Of a stretch of DNA of 64,000 nucleotides, positions 22,071-35,140 are shown piece by piece. Source of the DNA: Acorus gramineus (Eukaryota; Streptophyta; Magnoliopsida; Acorales; Acoraceae). Below the pieces are notes generated by a model that saw nothing but the letters and a program-made list of their open reading frames with translations, was not told where the DNA came from and searched no databases. The stretch lies in the NCBI GenBank assembly GCA_030737835.1, contig CM060857.1, positions 4,281,279-4,345,278 on the forward strand, written 5' to 3'. Position numbers and translations under genes: made by a program. The first letter of the stretch is position 1. The number at the start of each line of letters is the position of its first letter.

Positions 22071-24269
22071 TGAGCTCTGCTACACAGACCCTATTATATA
22101 AGCCCCACTCATAGGCCTCATGAGGTGTCAAATTTTTATTGACTGCATATTAGACTTTAACAAAAAGGCAAAAATACCAAATTACCTCTATTTCAATCAC
22201 ACGTTCGTATGTCAAATCCCCTTTTTGTGTACGGTTTCTCCTCCTTAAACATATCTCAAAAAAATCTAACCATTTTTTTTTTTAAAACAGTAACTTAAAA
22301 AAATCATTTCGGCCAATCTGCTTGTTACGCCCCGGAGCGGCCGTCCCCGGGACCATACCAATCATACGATATCAAGAGTCATATACAAGAGGCCAATAAT
22401 CACTCCAAATAAAAGACAACAATAACCAACAAGGATCGAATAAGGTAACAAGGCAATAGGGAAGCGATAGCCAATTTAAAAATGCGAAAGCATAAAATCT
22501 AAATAAGTCTGTAAATCAAAAACATTATTACAGACCCGAATACACAATCACTGTCTTGTGAGAGTCAAAGTCTAGTCAAAATACAACCACATGTGTGACA
22601 CACACAATTACTAATACATAAACAATAATAATAAAAAAGGGTTGTTGACAGCCTTGCACTCGCCAACCGAAAGGTGGAACGCTTCACGCACGAACCACGC
22701 CAGAAAGATACTCCAGCTCCACGCCAACTCGACCCCTGGTGGATAAACAATACACGAGGGTTGAGCTTCAAGCTCAGTGAGTGGCAAGAATCCAAGCTCT
22801 ACATTAATAATATAATATTAGTGCATTCTTCCTTTCAAAGAAAAGAAATGGACGGGAGAACCCAACAGATATAAATGTCACATGGAGACTTGACCTCACC
22901 TCACCCTCACCCCGAAAGGGGGAGGGGAACATTTGGGAAACAACTAATCTATTAACAGTAACGTGTAGTATCACAAACTAGTACAACGCTACAAAGATTA
23001 TCCGCATCGATGTATAATATGTTACGATGCCTCGCATCATCCGGTAGCCCTCTCCCAGGTAGTTCTCTTCCTGGCGGCCATCCATGGTTGGTACTTAGGC
23101 CTCGTACGATAGTGATATCATACTCTAGGCATTTTCAACGATACGGCATCACTCATGGTCGATACTCGAGCCTTGTATGGTAGTCGCATCATACTTTGGG
23201 CATTCCCAACGATACTGTCACGCCCCAGGCGTCCCCGAGACGTGGCAAAATAATATATATCAGCTATCAATACCTGAGGTCAATAAAGACACCAACAACA
23301 ATACACAAGGCGGCAAAGCAAGATAATGATAATTGACTGAAAAGCGGAAGCATAATATATAAACAATGTTTGTAAATCAAAAACATTATTACAGACTCGA
23401 ATACACAATCACTGTCTTGTGAGAGCCAAGTCTAGACCAAAGAAAATACAACCTGTGCCACATGCACGATTTACAAAACATAAAATGACTCTAGGAATGC
23501 TGACAGCCTCGCACTCGCCACCCGCCGGAAGAACGCTCCACGCCCATAAGACCACGCCACAGGAAAACTCCAGCTCCACGCCCAACACTGCCCCTGAAAA
23601 GAAACAGTATGCGAGGGGTGAGCTACAAGCTCAGTGAGTGGCTGGAAACCAATCACCATACTACAGTTCAATACATAATCAATTTCCTTTCAAGGAAAAC
23701 ATGGGTGAAAACCCATGGATAACTGGGTCACGCGGTGGCGCGACCAACCTCACCCCCACCCTCACTCCCGGAGGGAGTCTTTTGGGACTTTTGGGGAGAG
23801 ACCATACCGTCGGTCGAAGAGACCCGGATTTACTGGTCTACACAACTCTACTGGATCATCTACATCTAGATAATTGCTCAAACGATGCCTTTAAACATCG
23901 ATACAGGACCGGACCCAACAACTATGGGAACGGTCGAACAACGAATGGGTCACACGGCGATATTCTTCACCTCATCCTTACCCTCACTCCTGGAGGGAGA
24001 CTCTTCATGTTATATATGTGTCACTTTTTAGCCTGCTGGTAACCGTTAGAGCGTTCTGGCAGTTTTTCATTTTTTTTCGGTTTTCGATCGGAACCGCTAA
24101 TTTTTGGACTGTTAGCTATCGTCCTGAGTTAGAGGACTCCGATTGAAAATCTAACTGCATATTTGGTGTCCTGGTGCCATTTTAGGCCTCTCACGAAAAT
24201 TTCATCGAATTCCGGCAACGTTTCTGAAATTTCGCAGTTCCGGGGCGTATCCGGGTTTTTAAGTCACTT

Positions 24270-24280
24270 GATATATATAG
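24270..24280 (+). promoter_or_regulatory. TATA box in long LTR 3
   Basis: GATATATATAG lies about 260 bp inside the LTR, followed within 30-60 bp by a CT-rich leader (CTCTCTCTCCCCTCTCTC). Equivalent boxes exist in the sister LTRs at about 2650 (-) and about 29555 (-). This would be the start of U3-driven transcription. Confidence 0.6.
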
Positions 24281-24639
24281 TGAGATCTAAAATTAGAAAA
24301 GTACTATTCATCATCCCTACCAAAAAGCTTCTCTCTCTCCCCTCTCTCTTTTTCTCCCATTTGAAGCCCTTAGAGCCCTCAAACAAAAAAACCCAAAGCA
24401 TAGGAAGTGTAGATCCCGATCTACACCCCGGTGCTTTCAAATTCGAATTCCGGCGAGTTTTGCCCCTCCATCCGCCCTCTCTTCTCCTCTGTTTTGGACC
24501 ATTTCGGAGGTGGGAGTAGATCCAGGCGTTGGAAGCCCTTTGGGAGAGGTTTCGGTGCGCGGAGAGCAACCGGACTTCCTTTCCTCCCTTCGGTAAGCCT
24601 TCTTTCCCTCTTTTTCATGCTTAGATGCTTGATAGGGGG

Positions 24640-25335
24640 GCCGGGTTTTTGGGGTTGGTTGGTGGCCGGCAGCTGTGGGTGGCCGTCGGAGGGCTGGGGT
24701 GGTGGTCGGAGTTCGGTGGGTGGTGGTAGAGGGGCTCGGGCAGGGTGGCTGGTGGCAGCAGCACATGCAGCACAGGCGCAGCAGCTGGCAGGGGCGCGCG
24801 GGTGGAGCTGGGCGCTGGGCGCTGGCGGGCGCAGTCGGGCGCGCAGTCGCGCGCGGGTGCGTGCGCGCGGGAGCGCGGGTTCGCGCGGAGCGGGCGCGCG
24901 GGTGCGCGCGGGTGCTGGCGCGAGCGGGGGTGTGCGCGGGAGTGCGCGCGGGTGCGCGTGGGCAGGGCGCCTGGGCACTGTGCCTGGGTGCTGGGCGGGG
25001 CGCCTGGGCATGCGCCTGGGCGCGGTGCTGGGGACCAGTGCGCGCGATGCTGGGGACCAGTGCGTGCGCGTGCTGGGGCGTGCGTGCAGTGCGCGCGGGG
25101 GCGCGCTGGGCTGGACGCGCGGTGCGCGCGGGCGCGCGCGAGCGTGCGCTTGCGTGCGGCAGTGCGTCGGGGCGCGCGGGCAGGCGCCCGGCAGTGCGCC
25201 GGTGGTGTCCGCGTGTGCGGGATGGGCTCAGCAGTGCGCCTTGGCGCGCGGGCCGGGGCTCGGCTGTGCACCCGAGGTGGGTGGCCGTGCGTGCGGCTGC
25301 CCGGTGGGTTCGGGAGTGAGTCGGGATGCTCGGAT
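24640..25335 (+). repeat. G-rich block in the first-intron position of LTR 3
   Basis: About 700 bp of very GC-rich DNA built from GCGCGCGGG, GGGCGC and GTGCGTGCG words with no fixed period. On the sense strand it is G-rich. It opens long frames in all registers, including a 331-codon frame without an ATG start; these have no recognisable domain and are composition artefacts. The sister block at 28565-29060 has the same composition on the opposite strand, that is, the same sense relative to its LTR. Confidence 0.85.
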
Positions 25336-25441
25336 ATGCGTGCGTACGGGCCGTATGTACGTTTGTCCGAGTGTTGAGTATTTTAGAGTATTTTTGATGT
25401 ATTTATGTATTTTACTCACCGTATAAATGCTTGTCTTGCAG

Positions 25442-25477
25442 ATCTTGACGGACGGTCGCGCGACGACCCGGATTTCG
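25442..25477 (+). other. Conserved microexon-like segment of LTR 3
   Basis: 36 nt between CTTGCAG (acceptor-like) and GTGAGTGG (donor-like). Counterparts: 28507-28469 (39 nt, -) in LTR 2, 32279-32244 (36 nt, -) in LTR 1, and a segment ending at 4757 (+) in the half-LTR. The start ATCT and the following donor are kept while the middle diverges. Confidence 0.6.
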
Positions 25478-25784
25478 GTGAGTGGAACAATCCAACCCAG
25501 TAGAGAGGCGTTATACGCGTTTGGGCGTATACCGACCTCTCCTGGGGCTCCATGGATTTGTATTAACCTGTTGTAATGTATATTCCATGCGAGCATGATT
25601 GAAATGTAGAATGCATGCTACCTTAGACTTGTATGTTAGGGACTTGCACCCTTAGGATATGTGTATGAGCCATGCACCATGTCCCCTGTTCTCATGCTAG
25701 GAAGCCTTGGCCTATGCATGTGTCCTACTAGTTTATTTATTAAATTAAATGCTAGTAAATGTTTAATTGCATGCCTTAGATAAT

Positions 25785-26095
25785 ATTATAGGGAGGAGCC
25801 TTGCGAGGTCAACACTGAGACCCGGGTTAGGGTACTCCGTGTTCCTTGTTTGGTTGTCGGGGTGTCCTGTATCGGGAACTCACGCTGCCCTCCCAAGGTT
25901 TCTTGTCCCAATAATGTTATAAGTAATGTATACCAAATTATATGATTATTAGCATAATTAGTGAATATTATAGGGGAGGGGCCTCGCGAGGACAGCGGTG
26001 AGACCCGGGCTAGGGTACTCCGTGTTCCTTGTTTGGTTGTCGGGGTGTCCTATATCGGGAACTCACGCTGCCCTCCCGAGTTTCTTTCCCCCAAT
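25785..26095 (+). repeat. About 180-bp direct duplication within LTR 3
   Basis: The segment from ATTATAGGGAGGAGCCTTGC to the CTCCCAAGGTTTCTT region recurs from about 25968 as ATTATAGGGGAGGGGCCTCG onward. Most of the run TAGGGTACTCCGTGTTCCTT is identical. It is one of several internal duplications that make LTR lengths differ. Confidence 0.8.
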
Positions 26096-28468
26096 GATAT
26101 TCCAACCTTGCCATTATTATACATGTTCCCCGCATCTTGGTTATGCGCCCTGGAGGAATTCTGAGGAATTCATGTCATTAGAATTGTAGAGATGTGTAGT
26201 CGGCGGATCCGAGTGGATCATATGCGTATGGATAGGCTGTTTTGTCCCCTTCGTTGGATCCGGTAGAGACTGCCCCAGCGTTAGAAAGGTCGTCCCTTCC
26301 AAGGGTTCCCATCAGTAGGTGCCTTCTGATTTAGTTTCGGACTGGGCCGAAGTTGTGGGTGAAAGCCAAGCGGCCTACGGAGTGGAGGAGAGACTACCGG
26401 TGGACCAAGGGTGACCAACAGCCTAGTCAGTCCCAAAATCCTATGTCACCCATTGAAGGGTGAGGGTGAGGGTGTAGTGGGTTGGCGATGAGCGACCCAC
26501 TGGAGCTGTGATTGGATGATTATCAGTCCCAAAATCCTATGTCACCCACTGAAGGGTGAGGGTGTAGTGGGTTGGCGATTGAGCGACCCACTGGGTTGTC
26601 TAATTGTTACCACTTTGTGGTTGTTAATAAGAGATTGTGAATTATTAAGATCTGAATTGTGGTCAATATTGTCTGTGATGCATGGGTTGTGCTATTCACT
26701 GAGCGTGTGGCTCACCCCTCGCATATGTTTTCCCCAGTTGCCACTGAGCCTGAGCTGGAGCCGGAGCAGCAGTTGGAGCTTTCCGAGGGATTCCTTCAGT
26801 AGTGGAGCAGCGCCACGTTCCGCGAGTACCAGAGGTTATCAGCATCCCTTCTTGACTGTATGTATTTTATTTCCGTGCTTGGCACGCGGTTGTATATATT
26901 CAGTGTATTTGTGTATATTGGCTCTCACAGGACAGATGATTGAGTATCGAGTCTGTAGTATGTTTATTTACAGATTCAGTCTTTTGCTTCCGCATTTGGT
27001 GTATATATCATGTCAGCCTCTTTGTTGTCTGTGTGTCATTCTGGTTGTTTGTGTATGATATATTATTGACCTCCTGTGTAGATTCTGATATTTTATATAC
27101 ACTTGCCGCGTCCCGGGGACGGCCGCCCTGGGGCGTGACACTCTTGGGACTTTTGGAAGAGATTTAGACTGCTCTACACCCCTGGTCCACCTGGTAGCCT
27201 CTCCCACACTCCGTAGCCTCTACCTGGTATACTCCCACGATCAGCACTGTCCGACGCATCGTAGGTACCTACAGATGGGAGCCCTCTGTCAGGTCAGCTT
27301 TTCAACGCCGGGGAGTCCCTACTCGGATCCAACCAAAAGGGAGAACGATTCCCACGCCCGTAACATCATTCGTTAACCCTCTCCCGGGTAGTATCTACAA
27401 CCCGATCTCCTCAACTCACCGCTCTACACCCTTGGTCTGCCAGTAGCCCTTTCCTCGGGTAGCCTCTACCTGGTATACTCCCACGATCAATACTCTACCC
27501 TCTACCGAATGCATCGGTGGTACCTACGGATGGGAGCCCTCTGTCAGGACAACTAAACCCAAGAAGTTCCTACATCGGATCCAACGAAGGGGAGAACGAT
27601 CCCATGTTCGCAAAGCGAACCCAATGGAAAACAACTACTCTCGATACTCACTTATCGAGATATCAAAACACAGGCATAACAACAATCTATTCAACACACT
27701 CATAATAACCTTAAAGTAGTCATAGTTCCGATACGGGAGTAACTACACAAGTTAGTGGGTCGTAACATCGCCGACCCACCCCACCCTCACCCTTTAGGGG
27801 TGACATGGGCCTCTTGGGACAGACTAGACCGCTCTCCACCCCTGGTCCACCCGGTAGCCTCTCCCACACTTTGTAGCCTCTACCTGGTATACTCCCACTA
27901 TCAGTACTGTCCGACGCATCGGAGGTACCTACGGACGGGAGCCCTCTGTCAGGTCAGCTTTCCAACGCCGGGGAGTCCCTACATCGGATCCAACCAAAAG
28001 GAGAAGACAGCCTACTCACACGGATACGATCCTCTTGGATCCGTCGACAACGATTTGTAACACTAATAATGTCATGAATTCTCAAGAATTCCTCCAGGGC
28101 GCATAACTAAGATGCGGGGAAACATATATTATAACAACAAGGTTATAATATTCTCTAAGGCATGCTTACAACAATATAATCACATTTGATTTAAATAAAT
28201 TTAAACAAAATGGGAAACATGCGTAGGTCGGGGCTTTCCAATCAAGGGACATGGTGTCTAGGCATGTATGGGCCTCTATACATGATATATGGATGCATAT
28301 CCCTAGCATACAAGGTCTAATGTGGCATGGTTACATCATATTAATCATGCATTAACATGGTATCTACATATTATAGCTAGGGGGCCCCATCGATGCGCGA
28401 CGCGCGTCTATGCGGGTCGAGCGCATCCCTAGAGAGGGGGGGGGGGGGATTGGAATCGAACCACTCAC

Positions 28469-28507
28469 CTTACAACCCGGGACCTCGCGCATCCCATCCG
28501 ACGAGAT
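28469..28507 (-). other. Conserved microexon-like segment of LTR 2
   Basis: Minus-strand order CCTTGCAG | ATCTCGTCGG ... GGTTGTAAG | GTGAGTGG. 39 nt, three longer than in LTR 1 and LTR 3. Confidence 0.6.
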
Positions 28508-28564
28508 CTGCAAGGTAGGGGCATCCAATTTGGTGAGTAACAACACAATTTACACATAGAAATC

Positions 28565-29060
28565 ATTAGAAATACCCAATACTCGGACAAGCATGCATAC
28601 GGACTCGCACGCATGCGAGCACGCATGTACACACGTGAGTCTGAGTGCCCCGACACCTACCCGAACCCTCAGGCAGCCACACGCATGGCCCCACGCACGC
28701 GCACGCATGCATACGCACGCACTGCCGCCCGCCAGCACCCTTAGCGCACTGCCGCGCGCCTGCCCGTGCGCCCAGACGCGTGGCAGCGCCCTCGCGCAGA
28801 ACCCTGCGCATGCCCCAGCACGCGCACGCACGCGCACGCGCGCACTGGTCCCCAGCCCCGCGCCCAGGCGCATGCCCAGGCGCACTGCCCCGCGCGCTGC
28901 ACACTCGCGCACGCCCACGCGCACTCGCGTGCACTCCCGCGCGCACCCCCGCTCGTGCCAGCACCCTCGCGCACCTGCGCACTCGCGCCAGCGCGCGTCT
29001 GCGCATCTGCCAACGCCCGCCTGCGCGCGCGCCTGCGCGCGCACGCGCGCAGACAACCCC
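28565..29060 (-). repeat. GC-rich block in the first-intron position of LTR 2
   Basis: Composed of GCGCGCAC/GCGTGC words, C-rich on the plus strand and therefore G-rich in the sense of LTR 2. Same position between leader donor and microexon acceptor as in LTR 3. No gene. Confidence 0.8.
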
Positions 29061-32000
29061 AAACGCGCGCCCAGCCAACCCTTACCCCTTTTTAACCCTC
29101 CCCAACCCCTCACACACACTCTAACCCCTATGCATAGCATGCATGACTTCCCCAACCATCCCAACAGCCCTTACAAATCAAAAAGAAGGGGAAGAGGACT
29201 TACCAAAAGAGGGAAACGAAAAGGGGGAGGTGCGGGGCTCTCGACGCGCCCACGGCCACCTCAACCACCACCACCACCTCTTCAGCCTCTCCTCAGCCTC
29301 CTCCTTGGCTGAAAATCAGGGGGGAAGGATCATGAAAAGGGAGCTTGAGAGAGAGGAGATCAACAACAACAACAAAACCTACACAAGTTCCTCTTGCACT
29401 TGCACCATCTCCTTCTCTTCTCTTTGGGGAATTTAAACAAACACTTGGGGGGCTTGAGAGAGAGGAAGAGAGAGCTTGAAAAATATGGACGTGGAAGTGA
29501 GAGGGAGAGAGAGAGAGAGAGAGAAGATATTTTGTTGCACACATAAATATCTAAAGAGGGATGGAAATGACCATTTCATCCCTGACTTAGAAATTCTGCG
29601 CATGCTTCACTGGAACAGCCATAACTTCCTCAATATAGCTCCGAATTGCACAATTCCAATTCCGTTGGAAAGCCAAGAAGATTATCTACAACTTTCATGT
29701 TCATGCCAAGATCAAATAATCCTTCTAGGCAATCCGAAATTAGAGCTAAACATAGAACAGGGCTGCTGCCAGAATTTCCCTCCCCGGGGTATACTTGGTA
29801 AAATACCCATAACTTTTACTACATGAATCCAGTTGATCTGATTCCACTTTTGTACGAAAGCTAACTCAAAACTGGACATCTCATAGTAAACTCATATTTA
29901 AACCTCTTCATCTTGGATTTTAACAAAATCAAATTCAAATACCAAATCGGGAATACATAACTTCTAGGAAAAATTTATGTAGCCAAATTTTCAAACAGAG
30001 CGCTCCAAATGACACTGGCACAACAGATACGGTGGCACAAGATAGGACATATTTGACACCGGGTAGCTTCAACGCACGATGATGTAGGGAAACAATACTT
30101 CACGCTCGCGATATCATCCGGTAGCCCTCTCTCTAGTGGCCTTCCACGATAGATACGAAACCACAAGGGTATTGAAATACACATTGAGCATCCTATGATG
30201 TGGTGGCACCATCCAGGATAGCTTCGACACTTAACAACTTCGATGCACGATGATACGAGAGGGAATACTCCAACCTCATCCTCACCTTCACCCCTAGGGG
30301 TGACATGGGACTATTGAAAACAGAAAACAATCCGCTAAATCCCTTAAACTTCCGGTAGCTCTCTCTCCCGGGTAGCTCTCTTCCTGACAACCATCCATGG
30401 TAGGTCCGACGCCGAAACGGTATCGAAATACACATTGGGCGTCCTACGATTTGGTGATAAAATTCAGGATAGCTCCAACATCGGGTAACTTTAACACGGA
30501 TACGAGGTAGGGGAGAAGTATTCTATGCTCCCAATACGGTCCTCACAAATCAACTACTATCGGTTGGCAAATACCGATGCAATTGAGTTCCCTTGAACTC
30601 CCATAGAAATGCATCACTCGGATGCGGGGAAATAGTTAAGTACTAGCACTCAACAATAACAAAGCATGATCTTAAAGGCTGGTCATACACGCGCCTATTA
30701 CAGATAGGCCAAGCATACTATCCTAGCTATTGGTTACCAAACACCGATACAATAATGAATTCTTCCGAATTCTCACTAGAGCATTGTATGAATGCAGGGC
30801 AGATAAACTACTACATTGGCATAATAAAACAAAATATGATCCTGACCACGGATCACATCTTTACCTATCACAATTAGGCCTGACTAATTAAACATACATG
30901 CAATTATTACAAGAGAAGTTCTATCACAAAAGAGATGCCTGGACCACACGTCCAAATAACCTATGACTAAACCATGTAAATACACACTTTATACAATCCA
31001 ACATAGGCCTACTAATAAGCTAGCATAAATGACATGAGAAATTCTATAACATAAGGGGGTACATGAACCATATGCCCAAATAAGAAAGAAGTCAAGAACT
31101 GACTATGCATAATTAAGTCCTAAATCTTTCACACAGTTTCACAATATGCATAAGATAATAGTGGAACCTAAACCATTGAAATATCAAGTGTGTATATATA
31201 TAACTAAGAAAAATCACAAGATATAACTCACTAAAGACTTCAAGCAGTTCACATAGAATGAGATAAAACTAGTATAAAATGGTATGCAACATAATCCATA
31301 TATTAGTATGCATTCCATATAATATCCACAATCACCCCACGTCATCCGGTAGCCCTCTCCCTAGCAGCCTGTCCAGGACGATACCAATCATGGGGTGGCA
31401 CTTCACAGGGTAGCTCCGATGTTGGGTAGCTTCAACGCACGATGACGCAAGGGTGATACACTCCACACTCGCGGGAAATCACATTGATCAACATGTACCA
31501 TACTCTATAACTAGCTACTTGGAATCCATTAGAATTCCCAACAGGTGCATCACGAGGACGCGAGGGAAACAACTTCTTATCCACACTTACTAATATCAAT
31601 TATGACCTTAAAAACTGATCATACACACATCTATCCTCAATAAACAGGGTTATTAAGTTATTATAATGAAGATGAGATAATTAAGTACCCACCAATCTTG
31701 TAAACATGGTGTAAAGGACAAGTAGAGGCAAGAGTTATAACTAACTCAAAGGATCATATCAATAAGTATGTGCAAATGATCCCTAAAATATGGTATTTAA
31801 TCCTACATAACACATCCATCATCATATACTAGCAATAGAGGCTAAATAAGTTCTCTATAGTACCATTACATTGCATAAAATATGCTAGAGTGCCTAACAC
31901 GCATGCTATATATTATTTCTATTGCATGGGTTGGACCACTTATTTAAGGAAACTATTGCATCTCATAGATTAGATCGCAACATATGGAAGGGGGCTAAGA

Positions 32001-32243
32001 CATGCTTGGTAAAGTTCAAAGGACCTACACTAATAACATGAACAATAACTACCTATGCATATCAATTTCTGGAGGGTGTGAATCATACACCTATACCGTA
32101 AGCATGCAATTCATGACTAATCACGTGCACGTACGCTCATCTCCCCTGCTTCATATGGGTATAATTCTTCCATGTGCAACAATAACAATTATATAACTAT
32201 GTGTCAAGTTTTACAATACTAGTGAATTGGTCAAACCACTCAC

Positions 32244-32279
32244 AGATACTTGGATTGTTGCGCGTCCGGTCTACGAGAT
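32244..32279 (-). other. Conserved microexon-like segment of LTR 1
   Basis: Minus-strand order TCTTGCAG | ATCTCGTAGACC ... AAGTATCT | GTGAGTGG. 36 nt, the same length as in LTR 3 although the two LTRs differ strongly elsewhere. Confidence 0.6.
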
Positions 32280-33873
32280 CTGCAAGACACAACCAATGAT
32301 GCTCAATTAAATATAAAGCATCCTGACACATATACAAGCCAACTTCATGAAGACAACAACTCCTGATATTGCCCACACCATGCATAATAACTCTTTGACA
32401 CATAATCATGCAAAACTGGTATATCTACTGCAACCAGCCCTAAACTTTGGTCTCCACGGCACCAAATACACATCCAAAAATTCTGACATAAATCACACAC
32501 ATTCTATGACATGTTGGGATCATAATATGTGTAGAAAGTATAAACTGATTTAGCCTTTATATGCCCGAAATAAAATATATCTGGAAACTGGTTAGTTCCC
32601 ACGTGAATCTAGACAGTCCATGCAAAACAGGTTCTAACTTACAACACAGTTATCAATGACACCAAATTTCATATATAACATCTAGACACATAGATGATCA
32701 TATCACATGAATACATAATGCTCATAATATGCCTTTAAGTACTAGTTTCATAAGGATCTTCACAAGACAGAAATCTGCCTTACTATGACACAAAACCCCA
32801 ACAACAAAAAATGGGGAAAAACACATACAACGCCACCTGAGCATCCTTGCTGACCACCCAAAGCACTAGATAAAAGCATTCATACTTCATTGAAGCATAA
32901 ACACAAACACCTACATTGCATGCCTACAATAACATTCAAAAACACAAGAAAAATCATACAAGGAGGGAAAGAAAACTCACCAAGAGAGGGGGAAAGAAAA
33001 GGAGGTGTGGGGGCTCACATACACACATATTTCATCCTCCAACACACCAACTCGTCCAATCCTCTACCTCTTCACATCCTTGGCTAGATGGACATACAAA
33101 GTAGGGAAAATGAGAGAGCTTAGAAGAGAAAGAGAGGGAGAGAGATTAAGGCTCACAAGGCACCCAAACAAAATCAAGCATTCTCACCTAGTCTTTCTCT
33201 CCTTCTTCTCTTCTCCTCTTCTCTTCTCTCTCTCAGATTTGCTGCTGGAGACCCAGCAAAAACCCCCCCTTTTAAGTGCCAGCACCACCATTTGATAGGT
33301 GTTGAGAGGGAGGCGAAGAGACAATCCTGCCCCTGATTGAAAATTCTGGACAGCCTTTGGTAAAACAGCCATAACTTCTACAATATAGCTCCGAATTATG
33401 AAATTCAAAATCCATTGGAAAGCCAAGAAGATTATCCACAACTTTTGTGTTATGCCAAGATCAAATAACCCCTCCCACTATTCCAAAATATGAGCTAAAC
33501 ACCGAATAGGGCTGCTGCCAGGCATTTCTCATCCCCAGGGTATAATTGGAAAAACACTAATAACTTTTGCTACATGAATCCGATGATCTAATTCCACTTT
33601 CGTATGGAAGCTAACTTAAAATTGAATATCCCATAATAAAATCATATTTAAAATACTTCATCTTGGACATTAACAAAATTAAATCCAAATACCAATTGAA
33701 ATTGCATAACTTCTAAAAAGATGTCAGAATGCGACGAAAATTTATAGGTAGGCCAATGCCAGTACCAGGAGAATAAATATGCAGTCAGATTTTGAAATTG
33801 AATGCCCAAACTATTAAAAATAAATAAAACATGATATTTGACGTTTAAAAAGTGACACAGTCTTAACACTGCT

Positions 33874-35140
33874 CATCTTCAACGAACGGCGTCACCACTA
33901 CTAGATTCCTTACGTCGTCGCTCTTTATCATATGAGAGGTGGTTTGACTACCTTTCCAATCCTCCTCCAGATTTCACCTTTTTCGCCCTTCATGTCCACT
34001 TTTTGATGAATGTAACTGACTTTTAACGAAACACTAAGATCAGATAAAAAAAGTCAGCTATATTTTGTGAATGTAACTTAGTTTTAAAATATATTACACA
34101 AATAATGCAAAAATATTCATATTAGTTTGAAAATGTAATATAACCATATGCCAATATAACATCAAAACACTATAAAATCCTCCAAAAGACATATTTAACA
34201 TCAAACACCAGATTCAAAGAAAAAATTGTAAACAAAAGCCAGATCAAATGCTGCCATATTTAATATCAAACAACATATTTAAGAAAAAATTTACGAATGT
34301 AACTTGAGTTAAAATAAAAAATCCATATAATAAGTTAGTTAATTTACAAATCCATGAAGCTAGTTACAAAATTCAATACAAACATCCATATAATGGCTAG
34401 TTACATTCTCTGTCACATGGGTATGCATATGTAACTGAAATTCAAATGTTAAACAACATATATGTCGTATTGAAAACCACATTTAATATCAGAAACAACA
34501 AGAATTAACATTAAAAAATAGAAAAAAAGAAACAATTGAAAAACATACAATAAAACAAACACCACACTTGAATCGGTAGACATTTCAATGGTAGCCAAAT
34601 TGTTCTGTTTTTTTTTTTTTTCGGATCAGATTAGATGCTTAAAAAAGTCGTCCAAAAAATTAAATCCAATTACAGTATCAAAAAAAATATTCAGAAAATT
34701 TACCACAAAAATAAAGCTATTAATTTATTTATGAGCATTCAAATGTGATATAGTCAAAAAAGGAAAAAAAAATCGCAATTGAATGCCCCCCACGCGCGGT
34801 TCTAAAGAATGCAGTATTGACCGTTTGCATTAATTTTGTTTGAAAAGTTACTAAAAATGGAATAATATAATTCATAGTTCCACTAAAATCATATAAAGAG
34901 TCAATTGATATGTAACTGATTGAGAATAACTCTTCAGCAAATGTAACTAACTATTAAAACAAATTGTGAACAGCCTGAATTTTTTTTTTTTTCACAAAAA
35001 TGAATGAATGATTCAAATGTTGAAATTCAAAAAAGGAAAAAAAAAACAAATTTGAATGCCGAGATACGTGATTCTAGAAATTAATTACCGTTCCATTTTC
35101 TTATTTGTTCCATTAATTACTGTGAATATTAACAAACACA
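33874..35140. repeat. AT-rich body of the MULE-like element with ATGTAACT words
   Basis: The octamer ATGTAACT or close variants recur about seven times (for example 34011, 34072, 34299, 34430, 34911, 34941). A 60-70-bp segment with AAAAAAGGAAAAAAAAA, TTGAATGCC and GATTCTAGA-like words is duplicated at about 34745-34810 and 35020-35080. No frame longer than noise. Confidence 0.5.

Larger units (their letters stand above)
24006..27140 (+). mobile_element. Solo long LTR 3 (3.1 kb), innermost, plus orientation
   Basis: It runs from (CA)TGTTATATATGTGTCAC at 24006-24008 to GGGGCGTGACA at 27140. CTCTT lies at 24001-24005 and 27141-27145. Joining the flanks across one CTCTT restores a contiguous stretch of LTR 2 that matches 23770-23800, confirming insertion. 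It holds a TATA box (24270), a GC-rich block (24650-25330) and the family's splice-like sites (donor 24593, acceptor 25441, donor 25478, acceptor 26737). Two extra bases before TG are unexplained. Confidence 0.88.
23216..30026 (-). mobile_element. Solo long LTR 2 (3.7 kb net), second level
   Basis: On the minus strand it starts TGTTGTGCCAGTGTCATTTG at 30026 and ends GGCGTGACA at 23216. GATAC flanks it at 23211-23215 and 30027-30031. Without LTR 3 it is 3,671 bp. Its terminal 790 bp are closely similar to the end of the plus LTR at 6400-7202. Donor TTTTG|GTAAGT at 29203, acceptor TTGCAG at 28508, microexon 28507-28469, late acceptor TTTTCAG at 23594. The intron position holds GC-rich DNA (28565-29060). 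Confidence 0.9.
22323..33868 (-). mobile_element. Solo long LTR 1 (4.7 kb net), outermost LTR of the nest
   Basis: On the minus strand it begins TGTTAAGACTGTGTCAC at 33868 and ends GGGGCGTAACA at 22323. CTGCT occurs at 22318-22322 and 33869-33873, a perfect 5-bp target duplication. Removing LTR 2 and its duplication leaves 4,730 bp with no primer-binding site, polypurine tract or gag-pol inside or beside it, so it reads as a solo LTR. Family landmarks: leader donor CTCTTG|GTGAGT at 32980, acceptor CTTGCAG at 32280, microexon 32279-32244, donor GTGAGTGG, late acceptor CACCAG at 22736. Its first intron is AT-rich and non-repetitive, unlike the other copies. Confidence 0.88.

Noticed and set aside
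24431..25426. 331-codon open frame and overlapping long frames in the GC-rich block
   Set aside because: Frames are open in most registers because stop codons are rare in such GC-rich DNA. There is no ATG at the start and no domain, and the sister block at 28565-29060 encodes unrelated strings.
26440..26590. Telomere-like GGGTGAGGGTGAGGG runs
   Set aside because: Not the plant telomere unit TTTAGGG. The motif is a short internal repeat of the long LTR.
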